64,000 nucleotides of DNA from JABFXX01 sp036489755 (GTDB lineage: Bacteria; Myxococcota_A; Polyangia; Haliangiales; Haliangiaceae), in contig DASXFD010000071.1 of assembly GCA_036489755.1 (NCBI GenBank), positions 17,059 to 81,058 on the forward strand. The letters run 5' to 3'. The translations under genes and the position numbers were made by a program. The notes below the pieces were generated by a model. It was not told the origin of the DNA and ran no database searches. It saw only the letters and a program-made list of their open reading frames with translations. Shown one piece after another: positions 43,416-52,509 of this stretch; position 1 is the stretch's first letter; each line of letters begins with the position of its first letter.

Positions 43416-44660
43416 CTATTTCCGGCAACTAGCGGTCTCGGGCGCAGAGTTAGCCCCAGACCTATCGGAATTGCAACACAGGGGTTCGGCGAGAAATGTT
43501 GCGAGCTCGGCCTCATCGGCGGGGTCGAGATGCGAGCTGTTCGGTTGTTGGCGGCGCAGCTCCGCTTGCAGCTCGCACGCTTCATCGCGCGACAGCACGC
43601 CATCGCCGTCGAGGTCGGCTTCGGGATGCGACGCGAGCAACGCCTGCGCGAGCTCGGGCGTGTAGTGACACGCGACGCGATCGGCGTGCGCCGAGGCCGC
43701 GCGCGCGCCGCCGAGCGCCAGCACGCCCCACAGCGCGAGCGCGATGCGATGCACGCGTCCCAACCCGGGTCGCGCGATCGGGCCGAGCACCGCGGCGATG
43801 CGCGCGTCGAGTGCGTGCGGTGCAGCGAGTGCCGGCGCACCTGCGCGCAGCTCCGCCATGCGCACGAGCAAGCGCGCGTACGCGGGCCGACCGAGCTCGC
43901 CGGCGTCGAGCGCCCACGCGTCGCATGCGGATTCGCGCGAGAGATCGAGCTTGCGTGCGACGACGCGCACGACCGGCCAGAAGAACAACAGCGCGCTCGC
44001 CCACACCTGCACGACGCGCGCGAGGCCATCGCGACGCCGCACGTGCGCGAGCTCGTGCAAGAGCGCCGCGCGGAGCAGCGCCGGCTCGTCGAGCAGCGCG
44101 GCGGGCACGACGATCGTCGCGCGCCACAGGCCGACCACGTGCGGGCCGGTCGTGGCATCGCCGATGGCGAGCGCCGGTGCGCGAACGCCGACGCGGGCCG
44201 CAAGCTCGTCGAGCAACGCGCGCGCTGCGGCCGGAGCGGGCGTTGCCGCGCCCGCTACGCGTACCGCGCGTCGATACGCGAGCACGGCGCGCACGATGAT
44301 CGTCGATGCGATCGCGAGCCACGCGACCGCGAGGGCGAGCCATGCGAGCGCGGCGCCGACGTGCACGATCACCGCCGGTGCGTTCGCAGCGGTCACTGCG
44401 ACCGAGCCGCCACCGCCGCCGTGCGCGGTCAGTGCCGCGATCAGATCGGCGAACGACCACGGCAGCGCCGGCGTCCACGGCAGCGCGAACTTCACGATCA
44501 CGACGAGCCACAGCGCGGCCTGCCACGACGGGCGCAGTCGGCCGAGGCGCCCGAGCGCGAGGGCGAGCAGCGCGAGCAGCGTGCCCTGCGCGGCGATCAT
44601 CGCGAGCGTCACGAGCCACGCCTTCGCGGCGCCACCGGCGAGCGCGATCGCGGTGGTCAC
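43416..44660 (-). CDS. BlaR1/MecR1-type M56 membrane metallopeptidase with EF-hand-like tail
   Basis: 414 residues from GTG 44658-44660, overlapping the blaI stop as GTGA. The N-terminus has three or four membrane helices; the M56 zinc motif HELAHVRRRD stands near residue 200 and another helix follows. The C-terminal part is short and periplasmic or extracellular, with DLDGDGVLSRDE near 345, a full EF-hand-like Ca loop, and several Cys near the end. It lacks the penicillin-binding sensor of BlaR1, so the signal may be calcium or something else. It probably cleaves the cognate BlaI-type repressor. Confidence 0.82.
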   Translation of the reverse strand: MTTAIALAGGAAKAWLVTLAMIAAQGTLLALLALALGRLGRLRPSWQAALWLVVIVKFALPWTPALPWSFADLIAALTAHGGGGGSVAVTAANAPAVIVHVGAALAWLALAVAWLAIASTIIVRAVLAYRRAVRVAGAATPAPAAARALLDELAARVGVRAPALAIGDATTGPHVVGLWRATIVVPAALLDEPALLRAALLHELAHVRRRDGLARVVQVWASALLFFWPVVRVVARKLDLSRESACDAWALDAGELGRPAYARLLVRMAELRAGAPALAAPHALDARIAAVLGPIARPGLGRVHRIALALWGVLALGGARAASAHADRVACHYTPELAQALLASHPEADLDGDGVLSRDEACELQAELRRQQPNSSHLDPADEAELATFLAEPLCCNSDRSGANSAPETASCRK

Positions 44661-45058
44661 GAGCGCCCTCCGCGCTTTGGATCTTTCGGATCGGAGATCC
44701 GCCGCTCGATCTCGCGCAGCTCGGCGCGCGTGAGCGATTCGTCTTCGACGAGGTTCAGCACGAGCGAATCGGCTTGGCCGTCGAACACGTCGCGCACGAA
44801 CTCGCGCAACCGCTCGCGCAACACAGATTCCCGCCGGAACGCCGCCTTGTACACAAACGGCTCGCGCGTCTTGTCGACGACCACCGCGTTCTTCGCAGCG
44901 AGCCGGCCGAGCAACGTCATCACCGTCGTGTACGCGAGGTCCTGGCCGCGCTTGCCGAGCTCGGCGCGAACGTCGGCGACCGATGCGCCGCGGCCGAGCG
45001 TCCACAACGCCTTCATCACGCGAAGCTCGGCCGGAGTCATGTCGGGGCAGCGGGGCAT
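44657..45058 (-). CDS. BlaI/MecI-family transcriptional repressor
   Basis: 133 residues. A winged helix (MTPAELRVMKALWTLGRGASVADVRAELGKR, then YTTVMTLLGRLAAKNAVV) followed by a dimerisation helix region with RREREFVRDVFDG-like charged pattern, typical of BlaI/MecI/CopY-type repressors. The first gene of the BlaI-M56 pair. The operator TACTAC-AGCC-GTAGTA stands 24 bases upstream of its start, which strongly suggests autoregulation; proteolysis by the M56 partner would release it. Confidence 0.93.
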   Translation of the reverse strand: MPRCPDMTPAELRVMKALWTLGRGASVADVRAELGKRGQDLAYTTVMTLLGRLAAKNAVVVDKTREPFVYKAAFRRESVLRERLREFVRDVFDGQADSLVLNLVEDESLTRAELREIERRISDPKDPKRGGRS

Positions 45059-45082
45059 GGGTTACGACGCGATTCGTAGGAT

Positions 45083-45098
45083 TACTACAGCCGTAGTA
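45083..45098. promoter_or_regulatory. BlaI-type operator upstream of blaI-like gene
   Basis: Perfect inverted repeat TACTAC - AGCC - GTAGTA, 16 bases, between the BlaI-like gene and the divergent lipoprotein gene. It matches the TACA/TGTA-type operators of BlaI/MecI repressors and could also control the lipoprotein on the plus strand. Confidence 0.75.
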
Positions 45099-45233
45099 CG
45101 AAGTGCAACAACGAAAGCGTCGTGAACCGAACCGTCGCGACCGAGATCACATTCCCGCGGCACAAGCCAATCTTCACGGGACCTCTAGCCAGCCTTCATG
45201 AAGTGCCGCGCGGGCGCGCGTGAAGCTGGCGCC

Positions 45234-46460
45234 ATGAGAGTGATCGTCGTCGCGTTGCTCGTGCTCGGAGGCTGCGCGACGGCCGAGCTCCAACCCGGCG
45301 TGCGCGCGCGCCAGGACGACTTCCTGCTGCAATCCGCACAGACGTTGACCGCGGCCGGCCGCCCCGGCGACGCGCGGCACCTGCTCGAGCGACTCCTCGC
45401 CGAGCATCCGCACGACAGCTACGGCGATGCCGCGCACGTGTCGCTCGGCGATCTCGACTTCGATCGCGGCGACTACGCGCCCGCGCTCGCCGAGTACGCG
45501 GCCGTGTCCAGCGGGCGACTCGCCGAGTATGCGCAGTACAAGACCGCGTGGTGTCAGCTGAGCGCCGGCGATGCCGCGAGCGCGATCCGAACGTTCGTCG
45601 TGGTCGCCGAGGGCGACGCGCCGAAGCTCGCCGACGCCGCGCGCCACGATCTCGCGTACGCGTTCGCGCGAGTCGCGCCCGACGGGCTGACGTCGTTCGA
45701 CGACGCGCGCGCGACGTTGCTCGCCGCCTCGAACGGCGATGCCGCGCTCGCCGCGACGATCGGCGAAGCGATCGCGCACCAGGAGTGTGCGGCCCGCCTG
45801 CTCGACGCGTGCCTCGCGACGTATCGCGAGCTCGCGCCGCGAGCCGATTGCCCGCCGATCGATGCGGCGACGCCCGCCGGCGAGCTCGTGCACGCCGCCG
45901 AAACCGCGACGCCGGCGTGTCGCGCGCGTGTCGGCGATGCGCTCGGCGCGATCGCGATGCGGCATCATCACGACGGCGATGCCGACGCGGAAGCGCTGTA
46001 CGCCGCGTACCTCGATCACTTCGGCGACCTGCCGGCCGCGATCTACTTCGCCGGCGAGCTCGCATACGCGCGCGGCGATTTCTGCACCGCCGCGCCGCGC
46101 TACGCGCGCTACGTGCGATCGCACGATGACGAGAACCGCGACGAGGCCGCCTACGCGCACGTGCTCGCGACGATGCAGTGCCAGCACCTGATGGATGCGA
46201 GCCCACCGGCGTCGGACGCGAGCGAGCCGCAACCGATTCCACCGCCGTGGCAGCACGTGCTCGCCGCGACCGAGCTCTACCTCGCCACGGTGAAGCAGCC
46301 CGATCCCGCCGTGCAGTTCACGCACGCGCGCATTCTCTACGCGTTCGCGCACCTCGCCGACGCGAGCCGCGAGCTCCGCGCGCTCGCGACCGGCACCGAC
46401 GAGCTCGCGCGAACCGCCGCGGTGCTCTTCGCCGACGCGCAGCACCGTCTCGGCCGCTAG
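45234..46460 (+). CDS. TPR-containing lipoprotein
   Basis: 408 residues from ATG 45234: signal peptide MRVIVVALLVLGGC with lipobox LGGC (Cys14). The mature protein is made of helical pairs: FLLQSAQTLTAAGRPGDARHLLERLLAEHP, DAAHVSLGDLDFDRGDYAPALAEYA, LYAAYLDHFGDLPAAIYFAGELAYARGDF, so TPR or Sel1-like. Several Cys are spread through it. It may be a surface or periplasmic assembly factor. Divergent from the BlaI-like gene; the BlaI operator lies between. Confidence 0.75.
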   Translation: MRVIVVALLVLGGCATAELQPGVRARQDDFLLQSAQTLTAAGRPGDARHLLERLLAEHPHDSYGDAAHVSLGDLDFDRGDYAPALAEYAAVSSGRLAEYAQYKTAWCQLSAGDAASAIRTFVVVAEGDAPKLADAARHDLAYAFARVAPDGLTSFDDARATLLAASNGDAALAATIGEAIAHQECAARLLDACLATYRELAPRADCPPIDAATPAGELVHAAETATPACRARVGDALGAIAMRHHHDGDADAEALYAAYLDHFGDLPAAIYFAGELAYARGDFCTAAPRYARYVRSHDDENRDEAAYAHVLATMQCQHLMDASPPASDASEPQPIPPPWQHVLAATELYLATVKQPDPAVQFTHARILYAFAHLADASRELRALATGTDELARTAAVLFADAQHRLGR

Positions 46461-47891
46461 CTACATGTGCCAGGCGGTGCTGGCGTGACCGATCTCGAAG
46501 AAGAACGAGAAGCCAAACGTGATGAGGTTGTCGCGGCCCGCGAGCTCCTTCGGCGGGTTGGGAAACGGCGCGGCCGCGTGGAACGCTCGCAGCGCTTCGT
46601 CGTCGAGATCGCCGACGCCCGATGGATTGACGATGATGATCTTCTCGAGCGAGCCCGTCGTCGACAAGCTGACGCGCACTTCGGTCACGCGCGTCTTGTA
46701 GCCGTAGACCTGGCCCGTCGGATCGTCGCGGCGCCAGATGCCCGCCGGATCCCAGTTCTGCGCGACCTGCCGCTTCATGCGGTTGAAGAAGCTCGCGTAG
46801 ATCCAGCGCTTCGAATTGAGCGCGGTCTCGTCGCCGCTGTCGACGTCGTCCATGTGATCGACGTTGCCGCCGCCGACCGCGCGCTCGAGCACTTCTTCGC
46901 TCGGCTTGAGGTTCGGCACGTCGGGCGCGCCGCCGCCGGCACCGTTCTCGCCGTGCGGCGCTTCGGTGATGTCGTGCTTCTGCTGATCGATCGGGCCGTC
47001 TCCGCGGCGCGTCATGTAGCCGTCGGCAGTCTGCGGGCCTTCGGCGCCGGCGTTGATGCCGCGCGTGCGTTGTTCCTGCGAAACGTCGGCGGGATTTTGC
47101 GCACCCGGCGCGCGCATCGCGAGCGTGCCCGGCACGTCGGGCGCCTTCGAATCGCGGCCCGGCGCGCGATCGGGATGCGCCTTGACCGACGCGTCCTGCG
47201 GGTTGTCTTTCGGCGTCAGCTCGCCTGGCTTCGAGCGCGCGATCATCGGCTCCTTCGCGGTGCCGCGCGCGACCGTCTGCTTCTTCGCGACCGTGTCGTA
47301 CTCGCTGACGAACTCGGCGCGATCCGGCGCCTGCTCGGTCTGCGGCTTCACGGTCTCGACGATCTGCACGCGATGCGGCGGCGCCGGCGGTGGCGGCGGC
47401 GCCGTGGCGACCGCCGTCGCAGGCTGCAGCGGCACCGTCTTGGGCTTCGCCGCATCCGCTTTCTTCATCTCCTCGAGCAGCGGCTCGGGATCGATCGGCT
47501 TGATCTTCGCGGCCTGCTTCGGCTCGATCATCGCGACCTCGGCGACGCCCTTTTCATCGCGCGCGTCGCACGACGACAGATCGATCCACATGTCGTTGCT
47601 GCTCTCGTCGAAGCAGCCATCGACGTCGCTCTGCCACGGCGCGAGGCACAGCGCGTAGCGCGCGCTCGCGGCGAGCATCGAGTCGGCGACGCAGTTCGTC
47701 TTGAGCTCGGGCTCCACGGCCGCGAGCGCGGTATCGCCGAGCTTGAGGTTGCCGAAGCCGCCGCCCGCGAAGTCGCTCTTGAATCCGCACAGCCACGCGA
47801 GCACGATCGCGTTGACCAGCACCGCCGTGCCGAACGCCGCTGCCCACGACGACGGATGCACGCGCATGTAGTGACGGGCGACGGTTCGCAT
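46461..47891 (-). CDS. TonB-family / AgmX-like energy-transducing protein
   Basis: 476 residues from ATG 47889-47891. One N-terminal membrane helix (WAAAFGTAVLVNAIVLAWLCGF), a Cys-rich periplasmic region of about 60 residues, a long Pro/Lys/Ala linker and a C-terminal TonB-like domain: YKTRVTEVRVSLSTTGSLEKIIIVNPSGVGDLDDEALRAFHAAAPFPNPP. This is the typical end of TonB and of the myxobacterial AgmX/TonB-like proteins. It may energise outer-membrane transport or motility. Convergent with the TPR lipoprotein, stops adjacent (TAG-CTA). Confidence 0.85.
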   Translation of the reverse strand: MRTVARHYMRVHPSSWAAAFGTAVLVNAIVLAWLCGFKSDFAGGGFGNLKLGDTALAAVEPELKTNCVADSMLAASARYALCLAPWQSDVDGCFDESSNDMWIDLSSCDARDEKGVAEVAMIEPKQAAKIKPIDPEPLLEEMKKADAAKPKTVPLQPATAVATAPPPPPAPPHRVQIVETVKPQTEQAPDRAEFVSEYDTVAKKQTVARGTAKEPMIARSKPGELTPKDNPQDASVKAHPDRAPGRDSKAPDVPGTLAMRAPGAQNPADVSQEQRTRGINAGAEGPQTADGYMTRRGDGPIDQQKHDITEAPHGENGAGGGAPDVPNLKPSEEVLERAVGGGNVDHMDDVDSGDETALNSKRWIYASFFNRMKRQVAQNWDPAGIWRRDDPTGQVYGYKTRVTEVRVSLSTTGSLEKIIIVNPSGVGDLDDEALRAFHAAAPFPNPPKELAGRDNLITFGFSFFFEIGHASTAWHM

Positions 47892-47991
47892 GCGCGGCTT
47901 CCCAAGTATATGGACGCCCCACCCGGCCGTCAGGTCCATTCGACGCGTTGCCGTGACTTCGCGCGCCGCGGTTTCGGGAGCTTGCGGGATC

Positions 47992-49047
47992 TCACTCGAT
48001 GATGTGCGGCCCCGCCACGCGGCGCGCCTCGTCGCCGTAAATCCGCAGCACGGCAAGCGCGAGCGAGATGAGGACCGGCCCGAGGATCAGGCCCTTGATG
48101 CCGAACGTCTCGACGCCGCCGAATAGTGCAGCAAAGGTGATGAGCGCCGGCACCTTGGTCTCGCCGCGCGTGAGCCGCGGCCGGATCACGTAGTCGCAGA
48201 TGCCGACCACGAACACGAACGACCACGCGAGCTCGATCGTGCCCGCAACCGCGTGCCCCGACACCAGCTGCACGATGCCGATCGGCACGAACACGATCAT
48301 CGTGCCGACGGCCGGCACGAACGATGCGACCGCGGTCGCCGCGCCGAAGAACAGCGGCTCCGGCACGCCGGCGATCGCAAACCCGATCCACGCGAGCACG
48401 CCTTGCGCGAGCCCGGTGCCGATCGCACCGACCAGCGTCGTGCGCCCGACGACGCGAAACTCGTCGAACAGCGCGACGGTGTGCTCGGGCTTGAGCGGCA
48501 GCGTGTCCTGCGCGCGCTTCAAGACCGCCGGCCAGTTTCGCAGCACGTAGTACATCGCCATCATCGCGAACAACAGGCCGAGTAGCGCGCCGCCGGTCGT
48601 CGACGCGATCGTCGCCGCATAGCTCGCGGTGCGCGACGCGATCTGCGAGACCGCCGCCTGCGCGCGCTCGTTGAGCTCGTCGGGCGAGACGCCGATGCGA
48701 TCGCTGAGTCGCGCGAGTGCCTCGAGCATCCGCGTGCCGGGCGCGCCGGGCTTGAACGTGTCCGCGAGCGCGCCGGCGAGCACGGTGCCGCGCGTCACGA
48801 ACAAGACGCCGAGCCCGCCGAGCGTGGCCGCGAGCGCCATGCTCGCGCCGACCACGGTCGCGACCGACGCCCACCGCATGCCGATCGAGCGCTGCAGTCG
48901 CTCGTAGATCGGCTCGGCCATGAACGCCAGGAACGTGCCGAGCAAGATGCCGATACCGATCGGCGCGGTGATCCAGAAGATCAGGACCACGGCGAACACG
49001 GCCGCCCAGCCCAAAGCGATCCGCTGCGCGTCGGCTATCACCGACAA
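47992..49047 (-). CDS. AI-2E family transporter
   Basis: 351 residues from TTG 49045-49047; a GTG two codons later (49039-49041) is an alternative start. Seven to eight membrane helices. A middle soluble region (RLSDRIGVSPDELNERAQAAVSQIASR) and the GVLAWIGFAIAGVPEPLFFGAATAVASFVPAVG block near 220-255 are typical of the AI-2E/UPF0118 family. Members export small molecules or ions (AI-2, Na/Li, others), so substrate is open. It stands alone; the gap to the TonB-like gene is 100 bases. Confidence 0.9.
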   Translation of the reverse strand: MSVIADAQRIALGWAAVFAVVLIFWITAPIGIGILLGTFLAFMAEPIYERLQRSIGMRWASVATVVGASMALAATLGGLGVLFVTRGTVLAGALADTFKPGAPGTRMLEALARLSDRIGVSPDELNERAQAAVSQIASRTASYAATIASTTGGALLGLLFAMMAMYYVLRNWPAVLKRAQDTLPLKPEHTVALFDEFRVVGRTTLVGAIGTGLAQGVLAWIGFAIAGVPEPLFFGAATAVASFVPAVGTMIVFVPIGIVQLVSGHAVAGTIELAWSFVFVVGICDYVIRPRLTRGETKVPALITFAALFGGVETFGIKGLILGPVLISLALAVLRIYGDEARRVAGPHIIE

Positions 49048-49189
49048 AGTCTAGCCGGGAGAGATCGCGCTGCGCGCGGCAGGGTGACGCGAATCGGTAC
49101 GACCGGTGCACAAAATGCGCAGCAGTTCCGCAGGCTACACATCACAAATCAGTTTCATCATGAGCGGTGCTCGATATAGCGTGCCGGCC

Positions 49190-50908
49190 ATGAGGACGCG
49201 AATCCTGATAGCGGCTGCTTCGCTCGCGGCGCTCGTTGCGTGCGCCCCGAACCGACGCGGTGGCGACGACAACGGCGACGACGACGATGGAAGCAACGGC
49301 TCGGGTCCTGGCGACATGGGTTCCGACGCGCCGTGCGCTGGCAACTCGTGCTCGGCGTCGTGCGAGGCCGCGGACATGAATCACTCGTCGATCGGGTGCG
49401 ACTACTACGCGGTCGACATGGACGGCGCGTCGGGCCCGCCGTACGACGCCTGCTACACGGTCTTTGTCGCGAACACGTCGATGTCGCCGGCGCACGTCAG
49501 CGCGTTCTACAACGGCACGTCGATCGATCTGTCGATGTACGCCAAGATCCCGACCGGCACCGGCCAGTCGCTGACGTACGGCGCCTACGATCCGAACGCC
49601 GGCCTCATGCCGGGACAGGTCGCGATCCTGTTCCTCGACTACAACATCGACTCGATCATCTTCGGCAACGTCGCGTGCCCGGTCCCGGCCGCGCTCGCCG
49701 GCGGCGTCCAGGTCCACGGCACCGGCGTCGGCACCGCGTTCCACGTCACGACCGACACGCCCGTCGTCGCGTATCAGATGTTGCCGTACGGCGGCGGCAA
49801 GGCGGCCGCGACCGGCGCATCGCTGCTCATCCCGACGAGCGCGTGGCAATCGAACTACATCGCGGTCAGCGCGTGGGACACGCCCAGCATCGGCATTCCG
49901 ATCAACCTCGGCGGTCCGTCGCACGACATCGTCGCGATGACCGACGGCACGACCGTCACCATGCGCCCGATCTCGGCGATCGCCGCCGGCTCGGGTGTCA
50001 CCGCCGGTCCCGCAAACACGCCGTGGTCGATCACGCTCAACCGCGGCCAGTACGTACAGCTCACGCAATCCGATCCGCTGTCGGGCAGCCCGATCACATC
50101 GTCGGCACCGGTCGGCGTGTTCGGCGGTCATCAGATCATGGACATCGATCGCTGCTGCGGCGATCACGGCGAGCAGATGCTCACGCCGGTGAGCGCGCTC
50201 GGCAGCGAATACGTCGCGGCGCCGCACGGCGAGCGCAAGCCGGCCGGCTCCGCCGACCCGCGCGTGTTCCACATCTACGGCGCCGTCGACGGCACGCAGC
50301 TCACGTACGAGCCGGCGAACGCCGGGCCCGCATCGGTCGACGCCGGCGGGATGGTCGAGATCCGCACGACCGATCTGAACCCGTTCGTGGTGCGCAGCCA
50401 GGACGCGAACCATCCGTTTGCGCTGTTCACGTACATGACCGGCGCCGGCGACGATAGCGATCCGACCGGCAGCGACTACGATCCGAACTGGGTCGGCGGC
50501 TGGGGCGATCCCGATTTCGTCCGCATCCCGCCACCGCCGCAGTACTTGAACCACTACGTGTTCTTCACCGACGCGACGTATCCGTTCACGACGCTCACCG
50601 TCGTGCGCCAGAAGGCCAACGGCGCGTTCGCCGACGTCACGCTCGACTGTCTCGGCACCATTCCGGCCGGCGACTGGCAGAACGTCGGCACGTCGGGGAC
50701 CTACCAGATCGCGTACGAGAAGATGGTCGATCACTGGAACAGCAACATCGGCACCTGCAACAACGGCGTCCACGTGATGGACTCGGCGAACCAGTTCGGC
50801 GTCTGGGTCTGGGGCTGGGGCAGCGAAGACACCAGCACCGGCTGGGTCAGCTACGGCTATCCCGCCGGCGAGGCCGTATTGCCGATCAACAACGTCGTCA
50901 TCCAGTAA
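49190..50908 (+). CDS. IgGFc-binding-domain lipoprotein
   Basis: 572 residues from ATG 49190: signal peptide MRTRILIAAASLAALVAC (lipobox LVAC), then an Asp/Asn/Gly linker and a Cys cluster (CAGNSCSASCEAADM). The main part matches the IgGFc-binding-type beta domain seen in myxobacterial surface proteins: the CDYYAVDMDG start, TDTPVVAYQMLPYGG, LLIPTSAWQSNYI, APVGVFGGHQIMD. The name comes from human FCGBP; no immune role is implied. It likely forms an extracellular adhesion or matrix protein. Convergent overlap of 11 bases with the next gene. Confidence 0.85.
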   Translation: MRTRILIAAASLAALVACAPNRRGGDDNGDDDDGSNGSGPGDMGSDAPCAGNSCSASCEAADMNHSSIGCDYYAVDMDGASGPPYDACYTVFVANTSMSPAHVSAFYNGTSIDLSMYAKIPTGTGQSLTYGAYDPNAGLMPGQVAILFLDYNIDSIIFGNVACPVPAALAGGVQVHGTGVGTAFHVTTDTPVVAYQMLPYGGGKAAATGASLLIPTSAWQSNYIAVSAWDTPSIGIPINLGGPSHDIVAMTDGTTVTMRPISAIAAGSGVTAGPANTPWSITLNRGQYVQLTQSDPLSGSPITSSAPVGVFGGHQIMDIDRCCGDHGEQMLTPVSALGSEYVAAPHGERKPAGSADPRVFHIYGAVDGTQLTYEPANAGPASVDAGGMVEIRTTDLNPFVVRSQDANHPFALFTYMTGAGDDSDPTGSDYDPNWVGGWGDPDFVRIPPPPQYLNHYVFFTDATYPFTTLTVVRQKANGAFADVTLDCLGTIPAGDWQNVGTSGTYQIAYEKMVDHWNSNIGTCNNGVHVMDSANQFGVWVWGWGSEDTSTGWVSYGYPAGEAVLPINNVVIQ

Positions 50909-51566
50909 CCGCGAGGCGGCGACGGATCGCGGTCGTCAAGAACACGACGTAGATCATCGAGCCGCCGACGACGAGCTTCTGGCCGACGACCTGCGCGACG
51001 AGCCCGTGCTCGGCGTCGATTCGAGGCCCGGCGACGACCATCGCGACGTAGGCGGCCACGAGCACGATGTAGATCGCGTTCGGTACGAAGTGGCCGACGC
51101 CGTTGCGCCACATCAGCACCGCGAGACACGCGACGTAGACGAATAGCAGCGCGAACGCCGCGATCACGAGATCGACGTGCAGGTGCAGCGCGCGATCGAT
51201 CGGCGCGAGTGCGATGCCGGCGAACGCCGCGCCGCTGGCGGTCCCGGCAAGCGCGCTCGCGATGCCGAGCGCACGCGCGCGACCGCGGTCGAACGCGACG
51301 TCGCGCCAGCACCATGCGAACGCGATCAGCGCTGCACCCACGGTCACGAGCGCGATCGCGAACGGAATTGCCGACGCGTAGTTCGCGCGGCCCGAGAACG
51401 CGCGAGTCGCGCCGAGGTCGCTCAAGAAATTGTGCGCGAGCTCGTAGTGCGGCGCGAACGGATCGCGCCACGTCCCGCCCGCGTAACAAACCATCGCGAT
51501 CGCGGCGAGCACGACGAGCTGGATCGCCGCGTAGCGCAGGAAGCCGGCACGGCGATACGCGCTCAC
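50898..51566 (-). CDS. multi-pass membrane protein (DUF998-like)
   Basis: 222 residues, about six to seven membrane helices (15-32, 62-82, 95-118, 130-150, 163-180, 195-210). HNFLSDLGATRAFSG between helices one and two recalls the SDLG loop of DUF998 proteins, and ALAPIDRALHLHVD contains a His pair. Function unknown; DUF998 proteins resemble the bacteriorhodopsin-like or DoxX-type small membrane proteins. Stop overlaps the IgGFc-type gene by 11 bases, convergent. Confidence 0.75.
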   Translation of the reverse strand: MSAYRRAGFLRYAAIQLVVLAAIAMVCYAGGTWRDPFAPHYELAHNFLSDLGATRAFSGRANYASAIPFAIALVTVGAALIAFAWCWRDVAFDRGRARALGIASALAGTASGAAFAGIALAPIDRALHLHVDLVIAAFALLFVYVACLAVLMWRNGVGHFVPNAIYIVLVAAYVAMVVAGPRIDAEHGLVAQVVGQKLVVGGSMIYVVFLTTAIRRRLAVTG

Positions 51567-51637
51567 GGCTCGAGTCTACGATGCGATCGCGTGAGGGAGC
51601 CGTTGCATGCGCGCGAGCGGGGCGATATGAGCGTCGC

Positions 51638-52321
51638 GTGCGGACGATCCTCGCAGTGATGGTGGCAGTCGTGACCTCGTGTCACGGCTCGTCGGGCAGC
51701 TCCCCAAACACACCGCCGGCGGCGGATGCGGCCGCAAATGGGCCGGTCGATGCGAGCCATCACGACGACGCCACCGCCGCGTGCGAGCCTGTCGGCGAAT
51801 CGTGCGGCAACGCCGGGCAGTGCTGCAGCGCGTACTGTCACGGCGACACGTGCACGTGCCGCTCGATCGGCTTCGCCTGCGCACACGACGCGGACTGCTG
51901 CGCCGGCCTCGGGTGCACGAACGGCGTCTGCGGCAACAACGATCCGAACGCATATGCGGTCTGCCAGACCTGCGGCAGTGCCGCGCCGTGTGCGGATGGC
52001 GCGCCGTTCTGCATTCGCGCCGACGGCTACGCCGACGAGACGTACTGTGCGTCGGATTGCACGGCGAACCCGAACGTCTGCGCACCGGACATGACGTGCA
52101 CCGCTCTCCTCGACGACCAACTTCAACCGACGGGCAAGTCCGGATGCCTTCCGAACAACTCGTCGTGCAGCGGCTCCGACGGCCAGGCCAGGTGCGACGT
52201 CTCGTGCACGAGCGAGGGCGCGACGTGCGGTTGCGCGGGCTACACGTGTGTCTCGACTGAGGCGGGCCTGTTCTGCCTGCTATGCACCAACTCGGGCTCC
52301 GGCATCAGCTGCAGTCCCTGA
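51638..52321 (+). CDS. Cys-rich lipoprotein with knottin-like repeats
   Basis: 227 residues from GTG 51638: signal peptide VRTILAVMVAVVTSC with Cys15. After a linker, the pattern CEPVGESCGNAGQCCSAYC and CRSIGFACAHDADCCAGLGC repeats a cystine-knot unit (C-x5/6-C-x5-CC-x3-C), typical of myxobacterial lipoproteins. Further C-C-rich segments continue to the end. It probably folds as small disulfide domains at the cell surface. It ends 40 bases before the tRNA-Sec gene. Its terminal UGA is followed by an ordinary stop soon after; I see no reason to read it as Sec. Confidence 0.72.
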   Translation: MRTILAVMVAVVTSCHGSSGSSPNTPPAADAAANGPVDASHHDDATAACEPVGESCGNAGQCCSAYCHGDTCTCRSIGFACAHDADCCAGLGCTNGVCGNNDPNAYAVCQTCGSAAPCADGAPFCIRADGYADETYCASDCTANPNVCAPDMTCTALLDDQLQPTGKSGCLPNNSSCSGSDGQARCDVSCTSEGATCGCAGYTCVSTEAGLFCLLCTNSGSGISCSP

Positions 52322-52361
52322 TCGATTGGCCGATCGGCGGTTTCCAGGTAGGTTCGCGCGT

Positions 52362-52461
52362 GGAAGCGCGCGTCGGACTGGTGCCGGCCTCGGTCTTCAA
52401 AACCGATGATGCTCTGCGCGAGCAGCGGCATGGTGGGTTCGATTCCCATGCGCTTCCGCCA
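52362..52461 (+). tRNA. selC: tRNA-Sec (anticodon UCA)
   Basis: The 100-base sequence has the special features of bacterial tRNA-Sec: an 8-bp acceptor GGAAGCGC / GCGCTTCC, an extended D-arm (GTCGG/CCGGC), anticodon loop CTTCAAA with UCA, a long variable arm (TGCTC..GAGCA) and a T-arm with GGTTCGATTCC. CCA is encoded at the end (52459-52461). It implies that the organism decodes UGA as selenocysteine; selA, selB and selD are not in the window. Confidence 0.96.
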
Positions 52462-52465
52462 TCGA

Positions 52466-52509
52466 GCTATCTGACAGTCCGCCTTCTCGGAGTCGGGATG
52501 TCAGCTAGC
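52466..52509. terminator. long inverted repeat between tRNA-Sec and the P450 operon
   Basis: GCTATCTGACA (52466-52476) and TGTCAGCTAGC (52499-52509) match at 10 of 11 positions in inverted orientation, with a 22-base loop. The right arm contains the TAG stop of the P450 gene. It lies where two convergent transcripts meet and may stop both. Confidence 0.45.

Noticed and set aside
52319..52321. UGA of the Cys-rich lipoprotein as a possible selenocysteine codon, because tRNA-Sec is next to it
   Set aside because: The reading frame closes again shortly afterwards, the extension does not look like protein, and no SECIS-like hairpin stands just after the UGA.
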